This document shows, piece after piece, positions 38,801-51,667 of a DNA stretch of 64,000 bases (position 1 is its first letter; each line of letters begins with the position of its first letter). This DNA comes from Sipunculus nudus (taxonomy: Eukaryota > Annelida > Sipuncula > Golfingiida > Sipunculidae): NCBI GenBank assembly GCA_026874595.1, contig CM049310.1:3410001-3474000 (forward strand). The letters run 5' to 3'. The translations under genes and the position numbers were made by a program. The notes beneath the pieces are model-generated. The model ran no database searches and was not told the DNA's origin. It worked only from the letters and a program-made list of their open reading frames with translations.

Positions 38801-41800
38801 TTCACAGATCTTTACCAAACTTGGTATATGTATAGATATGGGTGAGAGGACGACGCCTATTTAAAATGAGGTCATGACCTCAACTAGGAGAGTGACCTTG
38901 ACCTTGAATAGGTTCAATTTTGGGGAAAATCACACAAATTCTTAAATATCTAAAAAAAAATGCATGGATTGATCCCAAAATCAACATGTTCGAAGATCTT
39001 GGAAAGTATTGTCATGTACCGGAAACAGGTGGCGCCACCTGTTATTCTTTTACTTGTTTTGTGCCGTTTAATACCCCATCATTGCCATTTATCAGTACTG
39101 TGAGCATTATAAGTAAAAAACTAATGGACAAATTTCTTTCATATTATGCATATACATGGATATGGGTTATAGGATAATGTTTATTTGAATAGGGGTCATG
39201 ACCTTTCCAATGAGTGGCCTTGACCTTGAATATTGCCATATATGGTGAAAATCACACAAAATCATTAGTTTCTCTATAAGGGATGCATTGATTGGTCCAA
39301 AAATCAACTTGAACGAAGATCTTGGATAGTGTTGTCATGTACGGGAAACAGGTGGTGCCACCTGTTATTCTTTTACTTGTTTTCGTGCCGTTTAATACCC
39401 CATCATTGCCACTTAACAGTACATTTATAACCTGTGAGCATTATAAGTCAAAAACTAATGGACAGATTTCTTTCATATTATGCATATACATAGACATGGG
39501 TTATGGGATAATGTATATATAAATTGGGGTCATGACCTTTCCTATTAGAGTGGCCTTGACCTTGAATATTGCCATATATGGTGAAAATTACACAAAATCA
39601 TAAATATCTCAATAAGGGATGCATGCATTGGTCCAAAAATCAACATGTTCGAAGATCTTGGAAAGTATTGTCATGTACCGGAAACAGGTGGCGCCACCTG
39701 TTATTCTTTTACTTGTTTTGTGCCGTTTAATACCCCATCATTGCCATTTATCAGTACTGTGAGCATTATAAGTCAAAAACTAATGAACAGATTTCTTGCA
39801 TATACATAGACATGGGTTAGGGGATGATGTATATTGAAATTTGGATCATGACCTTTTCTATAAGAATGACCTTTTCTATGAGTGTGGTCTGATATTAATT
39901 GTTGCTGAAGATGGGGGGCCTATTCTTAAAGGGGGGGGGGATTAATTGTCTGGCGATACTATGGCACCTGCGGTGCCAAGAAATATCTAGTTTAAAAATA
40001 TTATGGCTGCATTTTAAGCCAAGCATTACATCCCAAACTTTCCATTTCGCACATTTAGCTGACTTGCCAGTATGGGGAGAGCATAAATGAATTTTGGGTC
40101 ACATGGTCAAAGGTCAAGGTCACAGGGGCCTACTGTTTACAAATTATTTTCCAGATGATAACTCCAGTTTAGTTTGACATATTAGTTTCAAACTTAACTT
40201 ATGTATGACTCACCAATAAAGGAAGAACCATGTTGATTTTGGGGTCCAATGGTCAAAGGTCAAGGTCACAGGACTCATTTCTTTAAAAAAAAATGCATAT
40301 CCATTTGAAGCCGAACTTTTCATGGCAAACCTTCCATCTTGAAGATATTGCAAACCTGCCAATAGGGGAAGATTCTGTTGAATTTTGGGGTCATGAGGTC
40401 AGAGGTCAAGGTCACAGTACCCATTTATTTAGAAAGATTGTGGATGCATTTTAAGCCAAACTTTTCATCCCAAACCTTGCATCTTGCACATATAGCTTAG
40501 CTGTTTATGGGGGAAGAACCTGATTGATTTGGGGTCACAAGGTCAAAGGTCCTGGTCACAGGGGCATTCTGTCCACATATGTTTCTTGATGATAACTCCA
40601 GTTTGGATTATATTTGAATTATACACCAATAATGTAAGAACCCTTTTGATTTTGGGGTCATAAGGCCAAAGGTCAAAGTCACAAGACCCACTTCCTTAAA
40701 AAGATTGTTGATGTATTTTTAGCCAAACTTTCTGTCCAAAACCTCCTATCTTCCATATGTTGCTCACCTGCCAATAGTAGAAGTAACTTATGGATTTTGG
40801 GGTCCAAAGGTCAAGGTCATGGGGGCCATCTATCCACATATTAGTTCCCAGGTGATAACACCAGTTTGGTTTGAAATATTAGTTTCAAACTTGACTTTTA
40901 TATGGCCAACCACTAAAGTAAGAACTGTTGATTCTGGGCTCATGAGATCAAAGGTCATGGTCACAGGACCTACTACTTAAGAAAGATTGTAGATGCATTT
41001 TAAGCCAAACTTTTCATCTCAAACTTCCATCATCGACATGTGGTGCACCTGCCAAAAGGGAAAGTTTCCTTTTGATTTTGGGGTCACTAGTTAACTGATG
41101 CCTGTGCTTTTCTGTCATTTTTATTATGCCCCCACCACAAAGTGGCCGGGGCATATAGTTTAACCCATGTCCGTCATTCCGTCCTTCCGTCCTTCCGAAA
41201 TCAAACAGTTGTACGGACTTTTTTTCGCAATGCCTGCAGATATTGGCCTGATTTTTGGTGTGTGGGCAGATAATGACCAGTTACAGATCAAGTTCGCGTT
41301 TCGTCCCGGTTGACCTACTTTTGACCGTTTTACGGCTCCTAAACTTAGAAAATTTCATGAAAAATAGAAATTTTCATGACAAATACACATGTATGGATTT
41401 TTTTTCGCAACGCCTGCAGATATTGGCCTGATTTTTGGTGTGTATGCAGATATTGACCAGTTACAGATCGATTTCGCGTTTCATCCCGGTTGACCTACTT
41501 TTGACCATTTACGGCTCCTAAGCATAGAAAATTTCATGAAAAATAGAAATTTTCATGACAAATACACATGTACGGACTTTTTTTCGCAATGCCTGCAGAT
41601 ATTGGCCTGATTTTTGGTGTGTATGCAGATAATGACCAGTTACAGATCGAGTTTGCGTTTCGTCCCGGTTGACCTACTTTTGATTGTTTTACGGCTCCTA
41701 AACATAGAAAATTTCATGAAAAATATAAATTTTCATGACAAATGTACATGTACAGCCGTTTTTAGCCCTCAGCTCATAGGCTGATGGGCTATTGTCGTCA

Positions 41801-44800
41801 CCCAAGCTGTCCGTCTATCCGTCCATCTGTCTGTCGGGTGTCCGTCCGTCAGTTCCGCGTCTGTTAACTTTTACCTTGTGAGCGGGATATCTCTAAAAGG
41901 ATTCACCGTTGGAATTTTATTTCATCAGTGAAGATGTATATTGATAAAATCTCGGTCAAGTTCGAAGATGGGTGACCTTGACCCATTTTTCTGCATTTTA
42001 GAGCTGATTATAGAAAAACACTCAGAAGCTTATATCTCAAGAACCATTGTGTGGATTTTCACAAAACTTACTATGATCATTGGGACTGATGGTCTGTACG
42101 TGCTGCACAATTTTGGTGGGGTCACCTGCAATTTCTGATTTTTTAATGAAATTTTATCGGATTTTTCAATTTTGGCCTTTGTGCAGGATGTCTCCAAAGG
42201 TATTCAACTAAGGAACTTCATTACTTCAGTGCTTTTGCATCATATTTACAAAATCTTGGTCAGGTTCAAAGATGGGTTGTCTTGACCTACTTTTCAAGGT
42301 CACAGAGCTTAGTATAGAAAAAAAATTTAGGGGGATATTTCTCAGGAAGCATTTGGTGGATTGTTATAAAACATGGTACATACCTCTCCAATTTAAATTT
42401 ATAACTGATTACCAGCTTTTGCTAATATTCTAGTTTCGCAATGGAATGCTTACAGATACTGGCCCAATGTTTGGTCTGTGGGCGCATAATGACCACTTAC
42501 AGGTCGAGTTCGTGTTTCGTCCCAGTTAACCTATTTTTGACCATATGACATATCCTGAACATAGAAAATTTCATGAAAGACAGAAATTTTTATGAAAAAT
42601 GCACATGTATGGACTTTTTTTCACAATGCCTGCATACTGGCCTGATATTTGGTGTGTTCCTTGATAATGACCCGTTACAGATCGAGTTTGCATTTTGCCC
42701 TTCTTGACCTACTTTTGACCATACAACACCTCCTGAACTTAAAAAAATTTTTACAAAATTTAACAAATGTTTCTAATTTGCACCAGGCGGGGGCATTCGT
42801 CGTACCGACACATCTAGTTCATTTCAGTACACCCCTTTCCCGCTAGAAGATCAGGGATCTTTCTTTATATTTCTTCTGCTAGTCCAAGGCAATCATATGG
42901 GAAATATGTTGTTCTTTGGTTTGATCATTTTCACATTTATTCTCTTGTTTATTAATATTTTCAAAATTTTATTTTTTCTTACTACTACACATTCTCTGTA
43001 TTAACATGAAAGAAAAATCTATCACTTTATAATTATCAACTGTTTAAATTCACTGTAAGTAATATTATCTATTTTTGTATAAAAATTTAAGACTGCTACA
43101 ATTTTCCTTTCATTGAGGAAGTTTTGGATGCAATTGTGGTTGCCATGGATACCTTGGTGAGGGGCACAATGTAAGTCAAACACCTTCATTTGCAATGACT
43201 ACCCAAATATCAAACTTTTAACGTAAGCAAAATTTAACAGATTGTTAATATGATATCAAGTTCTAAAACATATTATAATTATTCAAATGATTGTTTTTGT
43301 ATTACAGTTTTTATAAGTAATAGAACGATGCAACCAAGGTTCTTTTTGTTAAAATAGTAGTAAGGATCTTTTTGAACATAACCTGAATCGCTCAGATTTA
43401 GAAGTTATAATATCCATGTCCATGATCGTTTATAAAATCAGGTTATACCTTGTATGTAATATATTTACAAATGCCAGGAAATCTCTTCCTACAGGCTTTT
43501 CTATTTATATGGACAATTTTATCTGAAAAAAACAACTGAGATGGGCAGATGAAATGTAAACTTAGAATTTTTGTATTCTCTCTAGTAACCACTCTGTAAG
43601 CTGTCTTACAGAGACAGGCTCCCAGATTCTGATTGTATCTATTGTTAGAAGTTTCACTACAACTTCTCTTCTTTAAGACAGCCTGAAGTTGATTAAATAT
43701 GGCACAGACTGTGTATCATTTATCTGCACTATATGGCTATATAATTTTCTAGGGGCAAGAGAGGATTTGTCAGCAAGCGGTTGATTCTGTTCTCAGACGT
43801 AGGAGGGGAGTTTGGTGATGACCAACTTGGTGACATCATTGGAGGCATGAAAGAAGCGGGGATTGAATTTAATGTGATGTAAGAACTTCTGTGTTAACAG
43901 ACTAATGTTACAACAGTACTAAGTTTTGCTCATCTCAAATTAAAGAAAATATTTTATTGTAATCACACTTTCTGCCTGTCCATATGTCATTGGTGTTTGT
44001 CATGCTCCTTTTGTGTGAATTAACTCAAGAACCTTTGGAGCAAATGCTCAGACACTAATATTAGAGAATTGTACTTATGAGAAGATATGCTATCAAATTT
44101 CAAACTGATCTGAATTTAGTATGGCCACCATGAAGTGATTTTTAGCTCAGCTGAGTCATCTGAGCTGTAGTCATGGTTCTTTTAACAGGGCTCGTTTTGA
44201 AACCATTGGACCTACTAATCTGAAATTCGGCATACAGTAAGATGTCCCCCAAGATCTCCTTCCATCCCAAAAATTGAGTCACTTTGACTTCGTTCCTTCG
44301 AGATATTAAGGAAAAACCTCAATTTTCCATTAAAAACCCATTGTCACACTTCAAGACTGCCTAATATCAAAACCACTGACCTGATATTAATCTTTTTAAA
44401 TATTTTAATTCCTCTATGCATTTTCTATGTACATACAAGAAATTAGTTCAATATTTTGTAAATTGTTGAAGTTATAGGCCTGAACATAATGCACTTTGTA
44501 AAAAATCAGGAAATATATTTACTTCCTTGACTTGAGAATTGCTGAAGCTAGAGACTTTTTTTCAGGGAAATAACATTATTTAATCAAGATTCAGTTGTAT
44601 ACCCAAAATTAGATCTGAATTTTTAATTTTAATTAGTATAAATATAAAATCAGTACCTTAGATTTTGCCCAGATTTGACCATGGCACATTTTTTACCTGT
44701 AACTGCTGTGGATCTTATTTTCACAGCATGTTGTCAAAGGCATTTGATCTGTTAACATCTGAAATTTGAAACCAGTTGATCAACAACTGTAGATTTTATT

Positions 44801-47800
44801 TAAGTTTTCACGCACCATGTCAAGTATTGTTTACATCAAGCTGGTGTTATGCAGTTTGCTAGAGCTCAGCTCCCCAGCTTCCTAGGCCAGCTCTCAGCTC
44901 CCAAAGTTAGGCATACAGTTAGATGTCCCCCAAATCCCCTAACATACCAAAACTTTGGTCACTAAGACTTAATTCCTTTGAGAAATTAAGGAAAAGCTTC
45001 AATTTTCCATTAAAACCCCATTGTTACACTTCAAGACTGCCTAATATCAAAACCACTGATCTGTCTTTGATCATATATATATATACTTCTATACATTCAC
45101 CATGCACATACCAGAAATGATGTCAGTATTGCTTAATTGTTTTATGTTATGGGCCCAAAAATAATCCACTTGGTAAAAAAACTAGAAAAATATATTTACT
45201 CCCTTAACATGAGAATTGCTGAAGCTAGAGATATTTTGTCAGGGATATAACATTATTCAATCAAGATTCAAATGTATACCCAAAATTAGTTTGGATTTTT
45301 TCAAATTTTATAAGTTATTAGCATAAATATAAAATTGGTACTTTAAATTTTGCCCAAATTTGCCCATGGCACATGTGTTTCCTGCGAGCACTGTTGATAT
45401 AATTTTCATATCATGCACGCATATGGATTTCAGCTTGTTAGTTTTGAAAGTTGAAAGGAATTGACCAAAAACTGTCTGCTGTGGGATAAAATCACTCATA
45501 TACAAATAGTGGTTTGACCGATCTTCCTAAAATTTTGCATATGTATACAACTCTGATAGCTTTCTGGATTTTGTGGTAGGTGGCGCCACCTACATACACA
45601 TTTGGCTGCAGACATCCATGCTAATATGCAACACACCTCACTCTATTTCCCCTTGCAACACGATCCATGCATCACTTCACCTGTCCCACTCTTATTTCCG
45701 CGGATACACATAGTCGCTTGTCGACTACCCATATTCTAGTTTTTAGCGAACCTGTGAGCTTATGCGATGGTGTGGCGTCGTTTGTCGTGCATCGTGTGTC
45801 ATGCGTCGTGTGTCGTCTGTACGTAAATCATAGCTATCTCAAAAATAGCTGGAGCTAGCATCACCAAATATTTTACAAATAATCAGTCATCCAAAAAACT
45901 ATATCAGATTTTGTTTATTTTTTTTCTAACTGCATTTTCTTAGATTTTATAGGGAAAAGCTATTTAAATCTCAGAAACGGCTGGAGCTATCATCACCAAA
46001 TTTTATGCAAATGTTGGTCACATAAGTCATATCTGAAATTGAGGTATTGGTGGCGCCACCTGCATCGGCCTTTTTTGTACGGGTCATCAGTGCCTGTATT
46101 ATACTTAGGGCTAAAAAAAATTTCTTCTCTGAAACCGTATGGCCAAAATGTTTAATATCGCACAGAAATGATCCTAGGGTAGTGCTTTCTGAAGTTTGTT
46201 CAAATGGTCTCAGTTCAGTGACTTTTGGCTAAGTTATGGGAAGCTGAATTTAGTCATATGCCATAACAGCCCATTTTAGCTCAGTGGCTACAAAGATCTT
46301 CTTCTCAAAAACCACTGGGCCAAATTCTTAAATCTCACACATTAATTATCCTCAGATGTTGATAATTCAAGTTTGTTCAAATGGTTATGGTTCAGTGCTT
46401 TTTGGCTGAGTAACAGGAAGCTGAACTTAGCCAGTTTGCTGTATCTACCTATATGAGTTATAAACCTGCAAAACGTTTTTCGACTGATGCCACTGAAGCC
46501 AGTTTGTTAAATATTTTACAAGAATAATCCCTACAATTATTCTTATAATAATTGTCATTAATGGTTCCACATGAATGATTTTTTGCTGAATTATGGAGCT
46601 TGAATTGAGTCATTTTACCATATATGTTAGCTGTGTGATGCTGTTACATCTAGCCTGGCACCAGTTTATCAGCATCTATTACATCATGCCACTAGACATT
46701 TAGATTTCAGGTTATCTTTGGTTAATATCGAAAAGAAAATCTTTTTAAAAGCTTTTAAAAATTTAGATTTCTGATTTAAGTTATTCATCATACCAGGCAA
46801 TGTAACAATCATGGATATTCAGCTCTCTGTGGCTATATAAAGACAACTGTACGTGGATTATAAATTATTGGTATCCCTATTCAACTTATTTCAAGAATTT
46901 GCCATCAATGAGATATATCTGTATTTTAGTTTTGCATTCAGTATGTATTCGTAATAATTTTACATATATTCCTGATTTTTTTCTTATAAAAAGTCAGTTG
47001 AAAAGCATTTCGTATTGGGAAAATTAATTTCAAAGTTATTACAAGTAGGGACCACTTTTGTGTACAGATGGCAGCACTTGGTTTACCATTGGCAGATTGC
47101 CAGTGCCTTGATGTTGGCCATTAGCCAAGATGATGTCAGCTCTATAAATAGTTTTGGCACAGTGCCAGGATTGGAAGAAGTGCAGCCAGGTATAGGTCAA
47201 GAGTTCACTCAGTGCAGTAGCTGCAATCTATTTATAGCTTTGGCAGACTGCTCACTGCATCATATTTGGCACCAAAGTCAGCCTGAAACTATTTATAGCT
47301 TTGGCAGACTGCCAACTGTGTCAGATTATGCAACAGGTCAAGAGTTCATTCAGTGCAGCTAGGTACAGGTCAAAAGTTCACTCAGTCTAGCCAGGTGCAG
47401 GTAAAGGGTTCACTCAGTGCAGTAACTTGAGGCAGCAATTTGTCACAGGTCATTTGGGGGCAACTGCCTTACTCACCTAAGCCTTGTCAGCCCAGTGCAT
47501 CAAACTCTGGGAAGTTTGCTGTATTGGATTGATATTTTGACCTGTCTATGCGTCTTTGATGGTATTCTCATTTACAAGACAGGTGGTGCCACCTACATTG
47601 ACTTTTGCAGTGTATGCACCTGCTTATTTCTACAGAGGATTTTTATACATCAGCCTAAAATTGGGCATGTTTATACATATCAGGTAGCTTTATAGTGTAC
47701 AAAACTGGTGGCGCCACCTTCAGTAATTTTTGCACAGTGTATGTCCCTCCTTATTTCATAGGAGGGGTTTGTTTGACATACTGGTGGTGCCAGCTACAAT

Positions 47801-50800
47801 CATTGTATCCGCCAAAACAGAGTTTTGTGGATATTAGTTTTCAGTCGGACGCCGACGCTGCCGCCATCGCTGCATAGGTTTCCGGAGAAGTCCTCCATAC
47901 CCCCTGGGCAGAATTTTTTAAAATTTGGAATTATGATCAGTCACATGTGAACTGCTGCGCCCTCATTTTTGGTTGACCTCTGACCTTTCCTCTCTGCCTA
48001 GCGTCCATTTGTGTGTCTGTTTCCATACATAAACCCACACATCTCGGAAACCGTTTGACCGATAAGGCTAAAGATTTTGCACAAATGTAGCCCTTGGAAA
48101 GCTTTATAACATACACTAAAATGGTGGCGCCACCTGGAACCATTTTTGCACAGCGTCCATCTGTTCATCTGCCTTGGGATAAAAACACTCATATCCCAGC
48201 ATTGGTTGGACTTATCCACCTGAAATTTTGCATGTGTATACATTCTTGACAGCCTTCTTGATTTCATGACAGGTGGCACCACCTACATTCACGTTTAAGC
48301 TGCAGACATCCAAGCTCATATCTCGGGAGCAATTTGACCATTTGGGCCAAAATTTTGCATGTGTATAGATCTCCCATAGATCTTTATTATATGCAAAACT
48401 GTGGTGCCACCTGCTACCATTTTTGCACAGCGTCCATCTGTTCATCTGCCTTGGGATAAAATCACTCATATCTCAGTAGTGGTTTGACATATCCCCCTGA
48501 AATTTTGCATGTGTATACATCCTGGACAGCTTTCTTGATTTTATGACAGGTGGTGCCACCTACATACACATTTTGGCTGCATACATCCAGGCTATTATAC
48601 AACACACCTCACTCTATTTCCCCTTGCCACTCAATCTATGCCTCACTTCACCTTTCCCACTCTGATTTTGGCAGATACACGTAGTCGCTTGTTGACAACC
48701 CATATTCTAGTTTTTGTGTTGTGTGCACCCATGCCAGAATTGCAGCAGTGATGTTTGTTTAATTGTTTTTTGTTCTAAGTGTTAAGTACATGCATTGTTC
48801 ATGTACATGTTACACATGTTCTTGAAAAGTAATGGTCCAGCATTGAAGCATTATACCTGGTGTAATCTCATTGCACAGGTTCGCATTAGGCCTGTAGGCC
48901 TTGTTAAATAAAAATATTTGAATATGATAAAAAATCAGATCTTAGACAAGTTTTCATTATGATTTCTGTAATGTTAATAATTGTCATAAGACTCATGCTA
49001 TGTCAAGTGTGTAGATTAATGTGAAAGTAGTCCAAAGTTAATATTATAATATTATTTTTAGCTCAGCTGACTATAAGTCATCTGAGCTATAGTCGTGGTC
49101 CATTGTCCGTCGTCCGTCCGTCTGTCCGTCCGTCAGTCCGTCCGTCCGTCCGTCCGTCCGCCTGTTCGTCTGGATGTCCGTCCGTAAGACTGGCACGTTT
49201 CTACACCATTGGACCTACAAATCTGAAATTCGGCATACAGTTAGATGTCCCCAAAATCTCCTACCATGCCAAAAATTGGGTCAATATGACTTCGTTCCTT
49301 CGAGATATTAGGGAAAAACCTCAATTTTTTATTAGAAATCTATTTTTACACTTCAGGACTGCCTAATATCAAAACCACTTATCTGGTTTTCTTCATTTTT
49401 ACCATAAATATTCCTCTATGTGGTTCCTATGTACATTAAGTCAGTATTATTTAATTTGAAAAAGTTACGGGCCCAAACATAATGGACTTTGTAAAAAAAT
49501 GAGGAAAGATATTTGGTCACTTAAGACCAAAAGTGTTATAGGTAGGAACTTTTTTTCAGTAATACTACTTTAAATAATCAAAATTTAATTGTATACCAAA
49601 AATTAGATCAAAATCTGTTAAATTTTTTTAAATATTGGCAAAAATATAAAATTGGCACCTTAAATTTTGCCCAAGTTTGATCATGGCACATTTTTTTCCT
49701 GTAACTGCTGTAGATTTAATTTTCAAAGCATGTTTTTGTTACCATTTCAACTGTTAAAACAAAAAATTTGAAACCAGTTGATCAAAAACTGTAGATTTTA
49801 TTCACGTTTTCAAGCACCATTTCACATATTGTTTACAACACGCTAGTGTTCTGCAGTTTACTAGAGCTCAGCTCTCCAGCTTCAGCTCTAAGTTCCTTAA
49901 ATTTTGCATACAGTTAGATGTCCCCCAAATCCTCTACCATAATAAAAGTTTGGTCACTGGACCTAATTCCTTTGAGATATTAAGAAAAAACTTCATTTTT
50001 CCATTAAAATCCATTGTTACACTTTAAGATTGCCTAATATCAAAACCACTGATCTGACTTTGATCATATATGATATACATATTTTTCTATACATTCGCTA
50101 TGCATATGCCAGAAATGATGTCAGTATTGTGTAATTGTTTTAAGTTCTAGGCCCAAACATAATGCACTTTGTAAAAAATCAAGAAATATATTTACTCTTT
50201 TAACATGAAAATTGCTGAAAGTAGAGATTTTTTGTCAGGGATATACATTATTTAATCAAGATTCAATTGTATTCCAAAAAATTAGTTCTGAATTTTTCAA
50301 ATTTTTAAGTTATTAGCATAAATATAAAATCAGTACCTTAAATTTTGCCCAACTTTGGCCATGGCAGGTTTTTTCCCTGTAAGCACTGTTGATTTAATTT
50401 TCATATCTTGCACACATAAGGATTTTAGCTTCTAAATTCTGAAGTTATAAAAGGAATTGGTCAAAAAACTAGCTTTTATGAAAGTTTTTATGAGATCATA
50501 TTACACCTTGGCTGTACTGAAGCCCCTCTTTTATGTCCCCACATTGACCTTTCAGGCCAATTATGCATGCTTGAAGCGAGGCACTTCAACTGGATCTAAC
50601 TGTCCAACCCCCTCCACTAGTATTTGTTTAGGCCATAAACATAACAATTAACTTTTTTTTCATTCTTGGTTTTAAATGGAAAAGGAATTTATAGTTAATG
50701 AGTTACAGGGGATTACCTTGCAATTACTGATCACTTATGGATCTTCCATGGATGGCCAAAATTATATTTCAAATTATACCATGCAGTCATCATTGGGTAT

Positions 50801-51618
50801 TTTTCATTTTAACCATAAAAATGATAAATAAATAATTAAAATAAATTGTTGTTTACTATTAGGGATTATATGAAGCAAGATAATGATAGACAAGGATGCA
50901 GTTGATTATATTAAATTAATCTAAATTTCCAGGTCTTTTCCAGGTGTTTAACTTGTTGGTTTATATTTATTACAAAATTAAAATAATAAATAAATATGTC
51001 AAAAATTTAAAATATTACTCAGACAAGTGCTCATTAAAGATTTTAATTTGTTTGACTTATAACTCATGGTTATATCAGTTGTTACATGATACTGGCTAAA
51101 TAATCAAAATTTATATTGCTGGTCCTTTATTTCAGTTCATAAAATTAAACATTCCCAACTCCAGTTTGCTCTTGGTATAATATATTGGGTGTTTTGATCC
51201 TTGAATTAATTTTAACACATGTATTAGTTTTATAGCTGAGAATACTTTTTTTTTCCTGATACCATTTGAAAAAATATAAATATTCAAATTTTTCCTGTTA
51301 GTGCTGTGGATTTAATTTTCATAGCATGTACACATTAACATTTCATCTGTTAAAATCTGAAAATTGAAACCAATTGATCAAAAACTGTAGATTTCATTCA
51401 AGTTTCCAGGTACCATGATTTCATTGTTTACATCAGATCAGTATAAATGCAGTGTACTGGGCAGTTACATAACACCTTCAGGTCTGACCTACTGCCACTG
51501 TAATTGTCTGGGTCAGGCTGGGTCAGGCAGTAATTACCAGAGAGCCTCTCTTTCTCTCTCTCTCTGGCAGTCTAGGTCTCTCTTTCTCTCTCCTCTGCTT
51601 TTTCTCTTTCTTTCTCTC

Positions 51619-51667
<49 letters not shown>

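Noticed and set aside
43100-43121. Alternative Ku80 exon 4 acceptor after CATTGAG
   Set aside because: Joined to the exon 3 donor at 31663 it creates an in-frame stop; the acceptor after GAGGAAG gives the expected FLDAI.
49103-49366. Open frame with SVRPSVRPSVRPSV repeats
   Set aside because: Translation of the (GTCC)n tract at the 5' end of family A copy A5.
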